Part shown: piece after piece, positions 43,334 to 53,774 of the stretch | Layout of the letters: every line of letters begins with the position of its first letter | Position numbering within the stretch: position 1 is the first letter of the stretch | Assembly: GCF_014647755.1 (NCBI RefSeq) | Contig: NZ_BMPU01000003.1 | Location: 124,001-188,000, forward strand | Direction of reading: 5' to 3' | Length of the DNA stretch: 64,000 bases | Source: Porphyromonas pasteri | GTDB lineage: Bacteria > Bacteroidota > Bacteroidia > Bacteroidales > Porphyromonadaceae | Translations under genes and position numbers: made by a program | Notes under the pieces: generated by a model | What the model was told of the DNA's origin: nothing | The model's input: only the letters and a program-made list of their open reading frames with translations | The model's database searches: none

Positions 43334-44848
43334 ATGAAAAGGATCATCATAGGCCTCGTGGCCTCCCTGGGCCTCGTGGCCAGCATCTCGTCCTGTAAGG
43401 GTTACTTCAACACCGAGCCTTCGAACGCCACTGGCACGGAGAAGGCGCTCAAGGAAGCAAGCCTCCTACAGCCCTCCCTCCGTGGTCTCTTTGACGGCCT
43501 CCAGGGAGGAAGATCCAGCACCTCATACTACGGTCAATCCTTCACCATCATAGGGGATGTACGAGGGGATGATATGCAGTGCCCCACCGTAGGCTCCCGC
43601 GGGAATAATTACTACAAGATGGACTATACCCGTAGCAATATCACGGGGCCTTGGTTCAAGATCTACAATACGATCCGTCGTGCTAACCGCCTCCTGCAGA
43701 TGTGCGAAAAGCTCTCTCAGGGAGCTTCAGCCAGCCTACAGAAGGAGATCGCTAATGCCAAGGCACAAGCTCAGGCCGTACGAGCACTCTGCTACTTCGA
43801 CCTCTGCCGTGTCTACGCTACGCCTTATCCCTACTCCAATGATGGGGCTGCGCTGGGTGTCCCCCTCATCGAGGGTATCCCCGACAATGCTGCTACACCT
43901 GGTCGTAACACCCTCAAGGAGTGCTATGACTTCATCATCAAGGACCTCACGGAGGCTATCTCCAGCAATGCCCTTGAGGATACCAGCTATGGCTACATCA
44001 GCAAGTCTGCAGCTAAGGCACTTCTGGCTCGCGTGTACCTCTACAAGGGAGACACCGAGGGCAATACGAAGGCACTCAGCCTGAGCAAGGAAGTCATCGA
44101 TAGCCACCTCTATGAGCTCGCTACCGATGTCACGACCTACAAGCAGGTATGGAGCGAAGCCAGCTCGAAGGAAATGATCTTCTCGATCGTGAACTTCGAC
44201 TCTAAGGACTGGGCTGACCGTGAAGGGCTTGCCTACGTACTCAACGTCAACGGGTATTACAACGCCTTCATCACGAAGAAGTTCTACGAAGAGATGAAGG
44301 AAGACGACAACGATATCCGCTGGAATGTCCTCTGGGCAAGCGAAGGCACGAAGGCTGAAGGGGTCGTGAAGAACCTCCCCGACGCTACGCCTGATATGAA
44401 GATGTTCATCGGGAAGTACCCTGGTAAGGCAGCCCTCAAGGATATGCGTACCAACGACATCCCCGTCATCCGTCTGGCCGAAGTCTATCTGAACGCTGCT
44501 GAAGCTGCCTTCAAGCTCGGAGATACGTCTACCGCCCTGAATTACCTCAACGTCATCGTCAAGCGTGCTAATCCCGCCAAGAGCGTCGCTGCAGGCGACC
44601 TCACCCTCGCTCGCATCCTCAAGGAGCGTAGCAAGGAGCTCGTCGGGGAAGGCCACCGCTTCTATGACCTGATGCGTAATGGTCAGACTTGCGAACGCTT
44701 CTATAAGGGTCTTCCCGGCTGGCACGGCGCACTGATCAACGAAGCTCGCTCCTTCGACCACACGTACTTCCGCACGATCCTCCCCATCCCCGAGAGCGAA
44801 ATCAATGCGAATGCTACGCTGGGCAAGCAGCAGAACCCTGGTTACTAA
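43334..44848 (+). CDS. SusD/RagB-family surface lipoprotein
   Basis: 504 residues. Lipoprotein signal with SISSCKGYF; helical TPR-like region in the first half and the SusD C-terminal domain with NDIPVIRLAEVYLNAAEAAFKLG, EERSKELVGEGHRFYDLMR-type stretch, and ILPIPESEINANATLGKQQNPGY at the end. It is the lid/ligand-binding partner of the SusC protein encoded 36 bp upstream. Confidence 0.95.
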   Translation: MKRIIIGLVASLGLVASISSCKGYFNTEPSNATGTEKALKEASLLQPSLRGLFDGLQGGRSSTSYYGQSFTIIGDVRGDDMQCPTVGSRGNNYYKMDYTRSNITGPWFKIYNTIRRANRLLQMCEKLSQGASASLQKEIANAKAQAQAVRALCYFDLCRVYATPYPYSNDGAALGVPLIEGIPDNAATPGRNTLKECYDFIIKDLTEAISSNALEDTSYGYISKSAAKALLARVYLYKGDTEGNTKALSLSKEVIDSHLYELATDVTTYKQVWSEASSKEMIFSIVNFDSKDWADREGLAYVLNVNGYYNAFITKKFYEEMKEDDNDIRWNVLWASEGTKAEGVVKNLPDATPDMKMFIGKYPGKAALKDMRTNDIPVIRLAEVYLNAAEAAFKLGDTSTALNYLNVIVKRANPAKSVAAGDLTLARILKERSKELVGEGHRFYDLMRNGQTCERFYKGLPGWHGALINEARSFDHTYFRTILPIPESEINANATLGKQQNPGY

Positions 44849-44898
44849 GCCTCTTAGAGGGTGGGCACCGCCCAGCTCTCTGAAGTAACCCCACTATA

Positions 44899-44942
44899 GC
44901 ATCTCCCCCCGTCACTCGAATAGAGCTGGCGGGGGGAGATGC
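44899..44942 (+). terminator. Terminator of the first susCD operon
   Basis: GCATCTCCCCCCGTCA pairs with TGGCGGGGGGAGATGC (one wobble), followed by CGTTTTT. The 44943-45139 gap holds one isolated AGCTATATAGGT unit at 44989-45000, the same as a unit of the ATAT-class arrays. Confidence 0.85.
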
Positions 44943-45139
44943 CGTTTTTAGAGAAGAGCAAAGCATCCCCACAGAGGAGGGATATAAAGCTATATAGGTT
45001 GGCACCGCCCTCTACGACTGGGGTACATCACCGCCTCGGAAGCAAGCCCATCAAATTCCACAGAGGAAGAGGGCAAACACCCAGCAGGAAGCGCGACTTC
45101 TCCCCGAAGGCGCATTTCCCTCTATAGCACTAAAAAGTG

Positions 45140-45147
45140 TATCTTTG
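45140..45147 (+). promoter_or_regulatory. Promoter -7 element for the lptF/G-ribBA operon
   Basis: TATCTTTG ends exactly on the G of the most upstream possible GTG start, which means that start cannot be used by this promoter. Predicted transcription start about 45152-45155. Confidence 0.6.
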
Positions 45148-45173
45148 TGATTAATAAATTGGCGATAGTAGAC

Positions 45174-47195
45174 GTGCCCAAGATCGTAGATAAGTATATC
45201 CTCCGGACTTTCATCCCGCTCTTCGTGATGAGCTTCGCCGTGTGCTGGTTCATCGTGGTGATGCAGTTCCTCTGGCGCTACATCGATGAGCTGGTCGGCA
45301 AGGGACTGAGTGGCTTCATGCTGCTGAAGATCATCTTCTATGCAGCCCTCTCCTTCATCCCTATGTCGCTCCCACTGGGTATCCTGCTGGCGTCGCTGAT
45401 GACGCTGGGCAATCTGGGTGAGCGCCTTGAGCTCCTTGCACTCAAGGCCTCGGGGATCCGCCTCTACCGCATCATCCGCCCCATCATGCTCCTCGTCGTG
45501 GCGATGGCATGCGGGCTCTTCTACTTCCAAAACGACCTGATGATCCGTGCCCAGGTCCGTATGTGGACCCTGGTCATCACAGCTAAGTATGCAGCCCCCG
45601 AGATGGAGATCACCCCGGGGGTATTCTATACCGGTATCCCAGGCTACAGTCTCTACGCCAAGAGCCGCGATGCGAGCACGGGGCTGATGCACCGTATGAT
45701 GGTCTACGACATGAGCCGTGGCTACCTCAATCCGCGCATCATCCGTGCCGACTCGGGCCGTCTGGTGATGGACAAGAGTAAGAAGTTCCTCGTCCTCAAG
45801 CTCTACCAAGGCCAGAGCTTTGAGAACATCCAGACGCAGAGCTACAATACCGCCAGCGAGCCCGTCCCCTACATGCTCCCTCACTTCGACTACAGTGAGA
45901 CCTTCATCCCCTTCGACGCTAATATCAAGATGCAGGATGAGGGAGAGCTCAGCTCCATGTACGTCGGGAAGAATCTTCATCAGCTACAGGTATCCATTGA
46001 CTCCATCCGCCCCATCCTCGACAGCACGCGCAATAGCTACGCTCGCATCGTGCAGTCCGACCTCTTGACCAGCCACTACGGCTTCTCACCCTATGCCTAC
46101 GAGGATACCACGGTCTTCGCCCGACAGCAGGAGCGTATCGCTACCCTCGTGAAAGAGACCAGCGGAGTGAAGCCGGAGGAAGCCAAGGCATCGCTCACAC
46201 TCACGGCACAAGATAGCTTGCAGGCCATTGGCGCGGCCCTCGACAAGGCGAAGCGTATCACGGAGGAAGCCCAAATCTATACGGGTACGGACGACACAGA
46301 GTTCTATCACTACCGCACCTTCCATCAGGAGTGGCATCGCAAGTTCACCTTCCCCGTCTCCTGTATCATCTTCGCCCTCATCGGCGCCAGCCTCGGCGCC
46401 ATCGTACGCCGTGGGGGGATCGGGATGCCTATCATCATCTCCATCTTCTTCTTCGTCGTCTACTTCATCATCGACTCCTTCGGCACGAATATGCTACGCA
46501 GCGAGTCGATACCTATCTGGCTGGGGATGTGGCTGAGTAACATCCTCCTCTTCCCCGTCGGGATATTCCTCGCATACAAGGCAAACCAAGACTCTTCGGC
46601 GCTCAACGTCGAGGCCTACGTGATCTTCTTCCGCAAGCTCTTCGGCTTCCGCGGGGTCCGTAAGGTCGAGTACCAAGAGCTCATCATCGAAGAAGCCGAC
46701 TACGAGGCTGGTGCTGCCGCTGTGGCTCAAGCCATCGCGCATACCGATGCCCTCCTCCGCAGCCCCATGCTCTCAGGACGTATCTGGCAGATCTGGAGCC
46801 ACGGAGCCGAGCAGCAGGCATTGGCAGCCCTCAGCGAAGAGCTCGACGCTATCACCGAAAGCCTGCGCCACACGCCCTCGCGACTCTTGGTCAGCAAGCT
46901 CTGCGACCTCCCACTCCTGCCCACACGCCTCTCGCCCTTCCTCCCAGAGGAGCCGCGCTGGGGCCGTATCCTTGGGGCTATCCTCCCCATATCTCTTCCG
47001 TTTGGACTCTTCCTCTCACGAGTACGCACCCACCTCAAGGCTGACCTTCGCACGACACGCACCGTGCTCACGCAGATCGCCGAAGAGGTCGCCGTAGCCG
47101 CTAAGGGAGTCCATCGTCCCGCACCCGAATTATCCACTACACAGCCTACCGATCCAGACTCCTGGCAGGTAGCTATACACACACAAGATCTATGA
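45174..47195 (+). CDS. LptF/LptG-family LPS-export permease
   Basis: 673 residues if translated from GTG 45174 ([17 protein letters not shown]); TTG 45159 is an alternative, and GTG 45147 overlaps the promoter. The start of YjgP/YjgQ permeases has this form. N-terminal membrane segments (residues about 12-35, 45-75, 90-115), a periplasmic domain, then three C-terminal segments ([57 protein letters not shown]) and an unusual 180-residue cytoplasmic tail. It would move LPS with LptB. Its stop overlaps ribBA (ATGA). Confidence 0.88.
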   Translation: MPKIVDKYILRTFIPLFVMSFAVCWFIVVMQFLWRYIDELVGKGLSGFMLLKIIFYAALSFIPMSLPLGILLASLMTLGNLGERLELLALKASGIRLYRIIRPIMLLVVAMACGLFYFQNDLMIRAQVRMWTLVITAKYAAPEMEITPGVFYTGIPGYSLYAKSRDASTGLMHRMMVYDMSRGYLNPRIIRADSGRLVMDKSKKFLVLKLYQGQSFENIQTQSYNTASEPVPYMLPHFDYSETFIPFDANIKMQDEGELSSMYVGKNLHQLQVSIDSIRPILDSTRNSYARIVQSDLLTSHYGFSPYAYEDTTVFARQQERIATLVKETSGVKPEEAKASLTLTAQDSLQAIGAALDKAKRITEEAQIYTGTDDTEFYHYRTFHQEWHRKFTFPVSCIIFALIGASLGAIVRRGGIGMPIIISIFFFVVYFIIDSFGTNMLRSESIPIWLGMWLSNILLFPVGIFLAYKANQDSSALNVEAYVIFFRKLFGFRGVRKVEYQELIIEEADYEAGAAAVAQAIAHTDALLRSPMLSGRIWQIWSHGAEQQALAALSEELDAITESLRHTPSRLLVSKLCDLPLLPTRLSPFLPEEPRWGRILGAILPISLPFGLFLSRVRTHLKADLRTTRTVLTQIAEEVAVAAKGVHRPAPELSTTQPTDPDSWQVAIHTQDL

Positions 47196-48409
47196 GCGAA
47201 ATCAAGCTAAACACCATCGAGGAAGCCCTCGAAGACTTCCGCCGTGGTGAATTCCTTATCGTCGTCGACGATGAGGACCGCGAGAACGAAGGTGACTTCA
47301 TCATCGCCGCTGAAAAGGTTACCCCCGAGAAGGTGAACTTCATGATGCGCTACGGCCGTGGCGTCCTCTGCGCACCTATCACCGAAGACCGTGCCCGTGA
47401 ACTCGAGCTCGAGATGCAGGTACCCAACAACACCTCCGTCCACGAGACCCCATTCACCGTCACCGTCGACCGACTCGGTAATGGCTGCACCACCGGTGTA
47501 TCGATGTATGACCGTGCCCAGACGATCCTCGCCTTAGCTGACCCCAATATCACCCCAGGCGATCTGGCTCGCCCTGGTCACATCTGCCCACTGCGTGCTC
47601 GCAACAAGGGGGTCCTGCGCCGTGCGGGGCATACCGAAGCGGCCGTTGACCTGGCCCGTCTGGCTGGCCTGCAGCCCGTAGCCGCACTCATCGAGATCAT
47701 CAACGAGGATGGTACGATGGCTCGCCTTCCCCAGCTGTGGGAGGTCGCTCAGCGCTTCGGCCTGAAGATCATCACCATCAAGGATCTCATCGCCTACCGC
47801 CTCCGCACGGAGAGCATCGTAGAGCGTGGTGAAGAGGTCGCCATGCCCACGCAGTGGGGCGACTTCCGCCTCATCCCCTTCAAGCAGAAGAGCAATGGCC
47901 TCGAGCACATCGCGCTGATCAAGGGTGATGTCGCCGATGGCCAGCCCGTCCTCGTACGCGTACACTCCAGCTGTGCCACGGGCGACATCTTCGGCTCGAT
48001 GCGCTGCGAGTGTGGCGAGCAGCTACACAAGGCTATGGAGCTCATTGAGAAGGAAGGTCGTGGCGTCGTCGTCTACCTCAATCAGGAAGGTCGTGGCATC
48101 GGTCTTATGGAGAAGATCCGCGCCTACAAGCTCCAGGAAGAGGGCTTAGACACCGTCGAAGCTAACCTCCACCTCGGTCACCAGGCTGACGAACGTGACT
48201 ACGGCGTCGGCGCTCAGATCCTCCAGCAGCTCGGCATCCAGCAGATGCGCCTACTCTCCAACAACCCCATCAAGCGCGTCGGCCTCGAAGGCTACGGCCT
48301 CGAAGTCGTCGAGACGCTTCCTCTGGAGATCCAGCCCAATGAGCATAACGCCTTCTACATGCAGACGAAGAAGGATCGCATGGGCCACGTCCTCCCCCAC
48401 CTCAAGTAA
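47192..48409 (+). CDS. ribBA: Bifunctional DHBP synthase/GTP cyclohydrolase II
   Basis: 405 residues. The RibB half has [12 protein letters not shown] and GRGVLCAPI, then [10 protein letters not shown]; the RibA half has the zinc site [15 protein letters not shown] and [18 protein letters not shown]. Together these start both branches of riboflavin synthesis from ribulose-5-phosphate and GTP. Overlaps the permease gene by 4 bp. Confidence 0.97.
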   Translation: MSEIKLNTIEEALEDFRRGEFLIVVDDEDRENEGDFIIAAEKVTPEKVNFMMRYGRGVLCAPITEDRARELELEMQVPNNTSVHETPFTVTVDRLGNGCTTGVSMYDRAQTILALADPNITPGDLARPGHICPLRARNKGVLRRAGHTEAAVDLARLAGLQPVAALIEIINEDGTMARLPQLWEVAQRFGLKIITIKDLIAYRLRTESIVERGEEVAMPTQWGDFRLIPFKQKSNGLEHIALIKGDVADGQPVLVRVHSSCATGDIFGSMRCECGEQLHKAMELIEKEGRGVVVYLNQEGRGIGLMEKIRAYKLQEEGLDTVEANLHLGHQADERDYGVGAQILQQLGIQQMRLLSNNPIKRVGLEGYGLEVVETLPLEIQPNEHNAFYMQTKKDRMGHVLPHLK

Positions 48410-48437
48410 TCACCCACTTCATCCATATAGCTAGCTT

Positions 48438-49934
48438 ATGGCAATATTCGTCAACGAAGTCTCCCGCACTTTCGGGGAGTACCTCCTTATCCCAGGGCTC
48501 ACGACACGTCAGTGCACCCCACAGAACGTCTCTCTGACCACACCGCTGGTCCGTTTCGCTCGTGGCCAGGAGCCCCGCATCAGCCTCAATATCCCCTTCG
48601 TCTCGGCGATCATGCAGTCGGTCTCCAACGATACGCTGGCCATCGAGCTGGCTCGCAATGGCGGGCTCTCCTTCATCTACGGCTCACAGCCCATCGCTGA
48701 GCAGGCTGAGATGGTGCGCCGCGTGAAGAAGTTTAAGGCGGGCTTCGTATCGAGCGACTCCAACATCCGCCCCGACGCGACGCTGCGTGATGTCCTCGCT
48801 CTGCGTGCCCGAATGGGTCACTCGACGATCGGCGTCACCGAAGACGGCTCGCCCAACGGCCGTCTGCTCGGTATCGTCACCAGCCGTGACTACCGCATCG
48901 GCACCACGCCCGAGGATGCGCTCGTCAAGGACTTTATGACCCCCTTCTCCAAGCTCAAGGTTGGTCGCCTCGGCATCTCCCTCAAGGAAGCCAACAACAT
49001 CATCTGGGAGCACAAGCTCAATACCCTGCCCATCATCGATGAGAACGACAACCTCGTCTACCTCGTCTTCCGCAAGGACTACGATGCACACAGGGACAAC
49101 CCCATCGAGCTCTCCAATAAGGCTACGAAGGAGCTCCTCGTAGGCGCTGGTATCAACACCCGCGACTACGCTGAGCGTGTCCCCGCCCTCATCGAAGCTG
49201 GCGCAGACGTCCTCTGTATCGACTCCTCCGACGGCTACTCTGAGTGGCAGTACGATACCCTCCGCTGGATCCGCGAGAAGTACGGTGACAAGGTCCTCGT
49301 CGGTGCTGGTAACGTCGTCGACGAAGAGGGCTTCCGCTACCTCGCTGAGGCTGGTGCGGACTTCATCAAGGTCGGTATCGGTGGTGGCTCCATCTGTATC
49401 ACTCGTGAGCAGAAGGGTATCGGTCGCGGTCAGGCTACTGCGATCATCGATGTAGCTCAGGCTCGTGACAAGTACTTCGAGGAGACGGGTATCTACGTCC
49501 CCATCTGTAGCGACGGCGGTCTGGTACACGACTACCACATGACGCTGGCTATCGCTATGGGTGCCGACTTCCTCATGATGGGTCGCTACTTCGCTCGCTT
49601 CGACGAGTCGCCCACACGCAAGCTCAAGATCGGCAACAACATCGTCAAGGAATACTGGGGCGAAGGCTCGAACCGCGCTCAGAACTGGCAGCGCTACGAC
49701 AGCGGTGGCAGCGAAGCTCTGAAGTTCGAAGAAGGTGTCGACAGCTACGTCCCCTACGCTGGTAAGCTCAAGGACAACCTCGCACAGACCCTCGGTAAGA
49801 TGAAGGCCACGATGTGCAGCTGCGGTGCTATCACCCTGCCCGAGCTCCAGCAGAAGGCTAAGATCACCCTCGTCTCCAGCACCTCCATCGTCGAAGGGGG
49901 CGCACATGATGTGATCCTCAAGGATCGCGGATGA
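48438..49934 (+). CDS. guaB: IMP dehydrogenase
   Basis: 498 residues. A TIM-barrel with inserted CBS domains (about 105-215). The catalytic loop is [21 protein letters not shown] with Cys320, and [20 protein letters not shown] forms the phosphate site. The flap and the start ([10 protein letters not shown]) differ from the more common GuaB, and fit a second GuaB/GMP-reductase-like branch seen in many Bacteroidota. It makes XMP from IMP in guanine-nucleotide synthesis; supplying GTP next to ribBA makes sense. Confidence 0.93.
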   Translation: MAIFVNEVSRTFGEYLLIPGLTTRQCTPQNVSLTTPLVRFARGQEPRISLNIPFVSAIMQSVSNDTLAIELARNGGLSFIYGSQPIAEQAEMVRRVKKFKAGFVSSDSNIRPDATLRDVLALRARMGHSTIGVTEDGSPNGRLLGIVTSRDYRIGTTPEDALVKDFMTPFSKLKVGRLGISLKEANNIIWEHKLNTLPIIDENDNLVYLVFRKDYDAHRDNPIELSNKATKELLVGAGINTRDYAERVPALIEAGADVLCIDSSDGYSEWQYDTLRWIREKYGDKVLVGAGNVVDEEGFRYLAEAGADFIKVGIGGGSICITREQKGIGRGQATAIIDVAQARDKYFEETGIYVPICSDGGLVHDYHMTLAIAMGADFLMMGRYFARFDESPTRKLKIGNNIVKEYWGEGSNRAQNWQRYDSGGSEALKFEEGVDSYVPYAGKLKDNLAQTLGKMKATMCSCGAITLPELQQKAKITLVSSTSIVEGGAHDVILKDRG

Positions 49935-50860
49935 TCACCCTACTCGGACCTACCGCATCGGGCAAGACTGCCCTGGCCGTCCGTCTGGCGCATAGACTTG
50001 GCTCAGAGATCCTCAGTGCGGATTCGCGCCAAGTCTATCGCGGTATGGACGTCGGCACCGGTAAGGACCTCTCCGAGTACACCTATGAGGGGACGACCAT
50101 CCCCTACCACCTCATCGACATCGTCCCTGCGGGGACGAAGTACAACCTCTTCGCATGGCAGCACGCCTTCCACGAGGCGTATGCTGCCATCCGCGAGCGA
50201 GGCATCCAGCACCCCATCCTCTGTGGCGGCACAGGGCTCTATGCCGAAGCCGTCCTCCGAGGCTATCATCTACCCGACGTAGCGCCCAATCCAGCGCTAC
50301 AAGAGAGCCTACAAGGGCTTTCGCTCGCCTCTCTCCGTGAGCGTCTTGCTTCCTACGGTCCCCTGCACAATGATACGGACCTCGACTCGCCCCAGCGCGC
50401 TATCCGTGCTATCGAGATCGCGGACTATATCCAGCGGGAGCGCCTCGCAGGAGCTGACCACACCGAGTACGAGCCCATAGAGAGCCTCATCCTCTGCATC
50501 ACCCTTCCCCGTGAGGAACGCAGGGCACGCATCACCGCCCGCCTCCGTCAGCGCCTTGACGAAGGCGATCTCATCGGGGAGGTCCAGCGCCTCATCGACT
50601 CAGGTATCGCACCCGAAGACCTCATCTACTACGGGCTGGAGTATAAGTTCGTCACGCAGCACCTCCTCGGAGAGCTGACCCGCGACGAGCTCTTCACCGC
50701 CTTAGAGACGGCCATCCATCAGTTCGCCAAGCGACAGATGACGTGGTTCAGAGGCATGGAGCGCCGAGGCTTCACCCTTCACTATATCGACGGACTACTG
50801 CCCCGTGAGGAGCAGCTCAGCCAGGCCTTAGAGTACCTCGAGGCGTGGGAGCAGAAGTAG
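49931..50860 (+). CDS. miaA: tRNA dimethylallyltransferase
   Basis: 309 residues. P-loop GPTASGKT at residues 6-13, [17 protein letters not shown] near 31-47 and [14 protein letters not shown] near 98. It isoprenylates A37 of tRNAs reading UNN codons. Overlaps guaB by 4 bp. Confidence 0.96.
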   Translation: MITLLGPTASGKTALAVRLAHRLGSEILSADSRQVYRGMDVGTGKDLSEYTYEGTTIPYHLIDIVPAGTKYNLFAWQHAFHEAYAAIRERGIQHPILCGGTGLYAEAVLRGYHLPDVAPNPALQESLQGLSLASLRERLASYGPLHNDTDLDSPQRAIRAIEIADYIQRERLAGADHTEYEPIESLILCITLPREERRARITARLRQRLDEGDLIGEVQRLIDSGIAPEDLIYYGLEYKFVTQHLLGELTRDELFTALETAIHQFAKRQMTWFRGMERRGFTLHYIDGLLPREEQLSQALEYLEAWEQK

Positions 50861-50885
50861 CCCGTCCCATTCTCCCTACCGCATT

Positions 50886-51686
50886 ATGATCCAGTATAAA
50901 GACCTTACCGCTGGCCCCAACTTCTTCCTCATGGCTGGCCCATGCGCTATCGAAGACGAGGACACGCCCCTCTTCATCGCTGAGCGCATCGTCGAGATGA
51001 CCACCCGCCTCGGGATCCCCTATATCTTCAAGGGCTCCTACCGCAAGGCCAACCGCTCGCGTGTCGACAGCTTCACGGGCATCGGCGACGAGAAGGCACT
51101 GCGCATCCTACGCCGTGTACGGGAGACCTTCGACATCCCCGTCGTCACCGACATCCACGAGACGCAGGAGGCTGCACTCGCTGCCGAGTACGTAGACGTA
51201 CTGCAGATCCCCGCCTTCCTCTGCCGTCAGACCGATCTCATCGCTGCGGCAGCACGCACGGGCAAGATCGTGAACATCAAGAAGGGGCAGTTCCTCTCCG
51301 CCTCGGGTATGGAGCACGCCGCACGCAAGGTCACCGAGTGTGGTAACGACCAGGTCATCCTCACCGAGCGTGGCAATAGCTTCGGCTACTCCGACCTCGT
51401 CGTGGACTTCACGAACATCCCCGCCATGCGCTCCACCGGCTTCCCTGCCGTGATGGACGTCACCCACTCACTCCAGCGCCCCAACCAAGCCAGCGGTGTC
51501 ACCGGTGGCAAGCCTGCGCTCATCGAGACGATCGCAAAGGCCGCCATCGCTGTCGGTGCTGATGGCCTCTTCTTCGAGACGCACCCCGATCCCGCCTCCG
51601 CTAAGAGCGATGGGGCTAACATGCTCCCTCTCGACCTCTTCGAAGGCCTGCTGGAGCGCCTTGTCCGTCTACGTGCCGCCCTATGA
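50886..51686 (+). CDS. kdsA: KDO-8-phosphate synthase
   Basis: 266 residues. AGPCAIEDED at the start, FKGSYRKANRSRVDSFTG, and the C-terminal DGLFFETHPDPASAKSDGANMLPL are KdsA signatures. It condenses PEP with arabinose-5-phosphate to form KDO-8-phosphate for the LPS core. Its stop overlaps the next gene by 4 bp. Confidence 0.96.
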   Translation: MIQYKDLTAGPNFFLMAGPCAIEDEDTPLFIAERIVEMTTRLGIPYIFKGSYRKANRSRVDSFTGIGDEKALRILRRVRETFDIPVVTDIHETQEAALAAEYVDVLQIPAFLCRQTDLIAAAARTGKIVNIKKGQFLSASGMEHAARKVTECGNDQVILTERGNSFGYSDLVVDFTNIPAMRSTGFPAVMDVTHSLQRPNQASGVTGGKPALIETIAKAAIAVGADGLFFETHPDPASAKSDGANMLPLDLFEGLLERLVRLRAAL

Positions 51687-52360
51687 AGCAGCTCCGCGCC
51701 CTCCTCTTCACCACGCTACTCCTCGTCTCCTCGCTCGCACTGAACGCCCAGACGACGAAGTATGCCGCCATCATCAAGGCCCTCGGGCAGACTGAGCTCT
51801 TGGACGAAGACCGCCGCACCCAGCTCGCGACGCTCCTCGTACAGGACTCTGCGCTCAGCCTCCCTATGGAGCTTGACCTCGGAGCTAAGCTCCTCGCGGT
51901 CTCAGAGCACAGCCTTCGCCTGCAGACCAGCCCGGTGGGTACGGCAGAGCTACGCCTCCTTCCGCTTGCCAGCGGTCAGGGTCCGCTCACGGCACTCATC
52001 GAGACCGTCAGCTCTCCGCAGGTCGATGCCCGCATCTCTTTCCTCAGCGCGAGTGGCGAAGCCCTTCCGTCTACGACGCTCCTTCGCCTTCCCAGCTCGG
52101 AGGACTTCCTCCGTGGGCTCCAGCTCCCTATGAGCACGGCCAGCGATCGCCTGCGTGAGCTACTCTATCCGCTACACTATGAGCTCAGCTGGGCACAGGG
52201 CACTTCCGTCCCCACCCTCATCGTCCGCCCCACCCTGCTACTCTCGGAGGAGGACAAGCAAAGCGACGAGCTCAAGGCCCTTATCGCCCAGCTCCCCGCA
52301 CTCACCACGACCTGGGGCGGTCAGTCTTTCGCCCCCTTTGTACGCGCCACAAACCCCTAA
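51683..52360 (+). CDS. Secreted protein, DUF3256-like
   Basis: 225 residues with a signal peptide (LLFTTLLLVSSLALNA). The mature part (about 205 residues) is mixed alpha/beta. Size, signal and position after LPS genes fit the uncharacterised DUF3256 family of Bacteroidales, but I cannot verify this. Overlap with kdsA suggests coupling. Function unknown. Confidence 0.6.
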   Translation: MKQLRALLFTTLLLVSSLALNAQTTKYAAIIKALGQTELLDEDRRTQLATLLVQDSALSLPMELDLGAKLLAVSEHSLRLQTSPVGTAELRLLPLASGQGPLTALIETVSSPQVDARISFLSASGEALPSTTLLRLPSSEDFLRGLQLPMSTASDRLRELLYPLHYELSWAQGTSVPTLIVRPTLLLSEEDKQSDELKALIAQLPALTTTWGGQSFAPFVRATNP

Positions 52361-52366
52361 GCATAA

Positions 52367-53272
52367 ATGAAAGTCAAGCACGTCATCATCGCCGCCTCGG
52401 CAGTCATCATCGCTCTGGTCGCAGCGTTCTACTTCGTCCTGCGCAATGAGCGCTCCCAGCTCCAGGAGGAGAAGGACCTCTTCGCCAGCGAGCAGAAGGA
52501 GATCATGCAGGAGGAGCTGCAGAAGCTCGCCTCCGAATACGACATCCAGTATCAGAAGCTCTCTCAGGGTATGGGCGAGCAGAAGATCTCCCTGGCTACC
52601 GACTCACTCATCAGCCAGCTCCTCTCCGAGCGTGCTAAGGTCGAGCAGCTGCAGAAGGAGCTCAAGAGTAACAAGGCCACCAGCGCCAAGCGCATCGGTC
52701 AGCTCACCCAAGAGATATCTACCCTGCGTAATGTCCTCAAGAACTACGTCATACAGATCGACTCCCTCCAGTCGGCCAACGACCGTCTGCGTCAGGAGAA
52801 TAGTGAGGTACGCGCCAGCTATGCCCGTGCGACCAATGAGGCGCAGCAGCTCTCCAACGAGAAGGCACAGCTCTCCGACCGTGTGAAGCTCGCTGCGAAG
52901 CTCGATGCTACCCGCATCTCCATCACGCCTATGGACAAGCGCGGCAAGCTCAGCAAGAAGCTCGAGAAGACGGTGAACATCCAGATCCACTTCACCGTAG
53001 CGAAGAACGTCACCGCCGCCGTCGGGGAGAAGACCTTCTACTGCCGCATCACGCAGCCCAACGAGGAGCTTCTCGTCAAGCCTGGGGCAGGTACCTTCCC
53101 CTTCGAAGGCAAGCAGATCCCCTATTCGATTCGTCGCGAGATCGAGTACAACGGCGAAGACACCCCCGTCACGATGTATTGGCCCGTCGAAGAGAGCCTG
53201 CAGAGTGGTACCTACCGCGTCAAGCTCTTCGCTGATGGCAACCTCATCGGTCAAGCCTCCTTCACGCTGTAA
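52367..53272 (+). CDS. Membrane-anchored coiled-coil protein, uncharacterised
   Basis: 301 residues. A single membrane segment at about 6-26 (HVIIAASAVIIALVAAFYFVL) is followed by a long heptad-rich coiled coil (about 30-180; RQENSEVRASYARATNEAQQ-like repeats) and a C-terminal beta domain (about 200-301) ending YRVKLFADGNLIGQASFTL. The layout suggests a periplasmic or cytoplasmic tethering protein. It closes the seven-gene run. No family recognised with confidence. Confidence 0.65.
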   Translation: MKVKHVIIAASAVIIALVAAFYFVLRNERSQLQEEKDLFASEQKEIMQEELQKLASEYDIQYQKLSQGMGEQKISLATDSLISQLLSERAKVEQLQKELKSNKATSAKRIGQLTQEISTLRNVLKNYVIQIDSLQSANDRLRQENSEVRASYARATNEAQQLSNEKAQLSDRVKLAAKLDATRISITPMDKRGKLSKKLEKTVNIQIHFTVAKNVTAAVGEKTFYCRITQPNEELLVKPGAGTFPFEGKQIPYSIRREIEYNGEDTPVTMYWPVEESLQSGTYRVKLFADGNLIGQASFTL

Positions 53273-53301
53273 TTCGCGCCTTACGCCATTCCCCCAATAA
53301 A

Positions 53302-53345
53302 GCTCGAGGGGCAGGAGATGCGTATCTCCTGCCCCTCGGCTTTTT
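53302..53345 (+). terminator. Terminator of the lptF/G-ribBA operon
   Basis: GCTCGAGGGGCAGGAGAT and ATCTCCTGCCCCTCGGC pair over about 17 bp, followed by TTTTT. Confidence 0.88.
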
Positions 53346-53419
53346 AGCTTCTCTTCCAGAGCTCTATCCCCACACCAATACGCCCTCATAAAAGAGAGCG
53401 ATACGGATAGGCAGTATGA

Positions 53420-53519
53420 ATCTATATTGGTTGCTGCCTCGACCTATATTGGTCAATACGCAAACCTATATAGGTCACGTTTGCGACCTATATAGCTCCA
53501 CCCAGCGACCAATATAGGT
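53420..53519. repeat. 22-bp-pitch palindrome array, ATAT class
   Basis: Five units start at 53420, 53442, 53464, 53486 and 53508, exactly 22 bp apart: ATCTATATTGGT, ACCTATATTGGT, ACCTATATAGGT, ACCTATATAGCT, ACCAATATAGGT. Spacer CCACCCAGCG before unit 5 nearly repeats that of the array at 5448. Confidence 0.87.
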
Positions 53520-53620
53520 CTACCTTACCTTCCCCTATGACATGGTATGGGAAGGACGCCGATGTAGCTCCTCCCCTCAGAGGAAGCAGGCACTTTTCCC
53601 AGCATGGGGGAGCGAATGCA

Positions 53621-53675
53621 CCCAAGGAGGGAAATGAATTTTCCATACTTGAAATCGTCTACTTTCCTCCTTGGG
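53621..53675. other. Inverted repeat with 28-nt loop
   Basis: CCCAAGGAG (53621-53629) pairs with CTCCTTGGG (53667-53675), extended by GAAA/TTTC with one bulged G. No T-run; purpose unclear. It lies between two palindrome arrays of different classes. Confidence 0.4.
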
Positions 53676-53774
53676 GAAATCCCGACAAGAGCAAGGGGTG
53701 AGCCAGCACCATCACAGCTGAGACTTGCCCCTCTTATAGGCGCCCTGTGCGCACCAATATAAGAGGGCATTTCG

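Noticed and set aside
48684-49907. 407-codon minus-strand frame opposite guaB
   Set aside because: Shadow of a GC-rich, codon-biased gene; low-complexity Asp/Val text with no motif.
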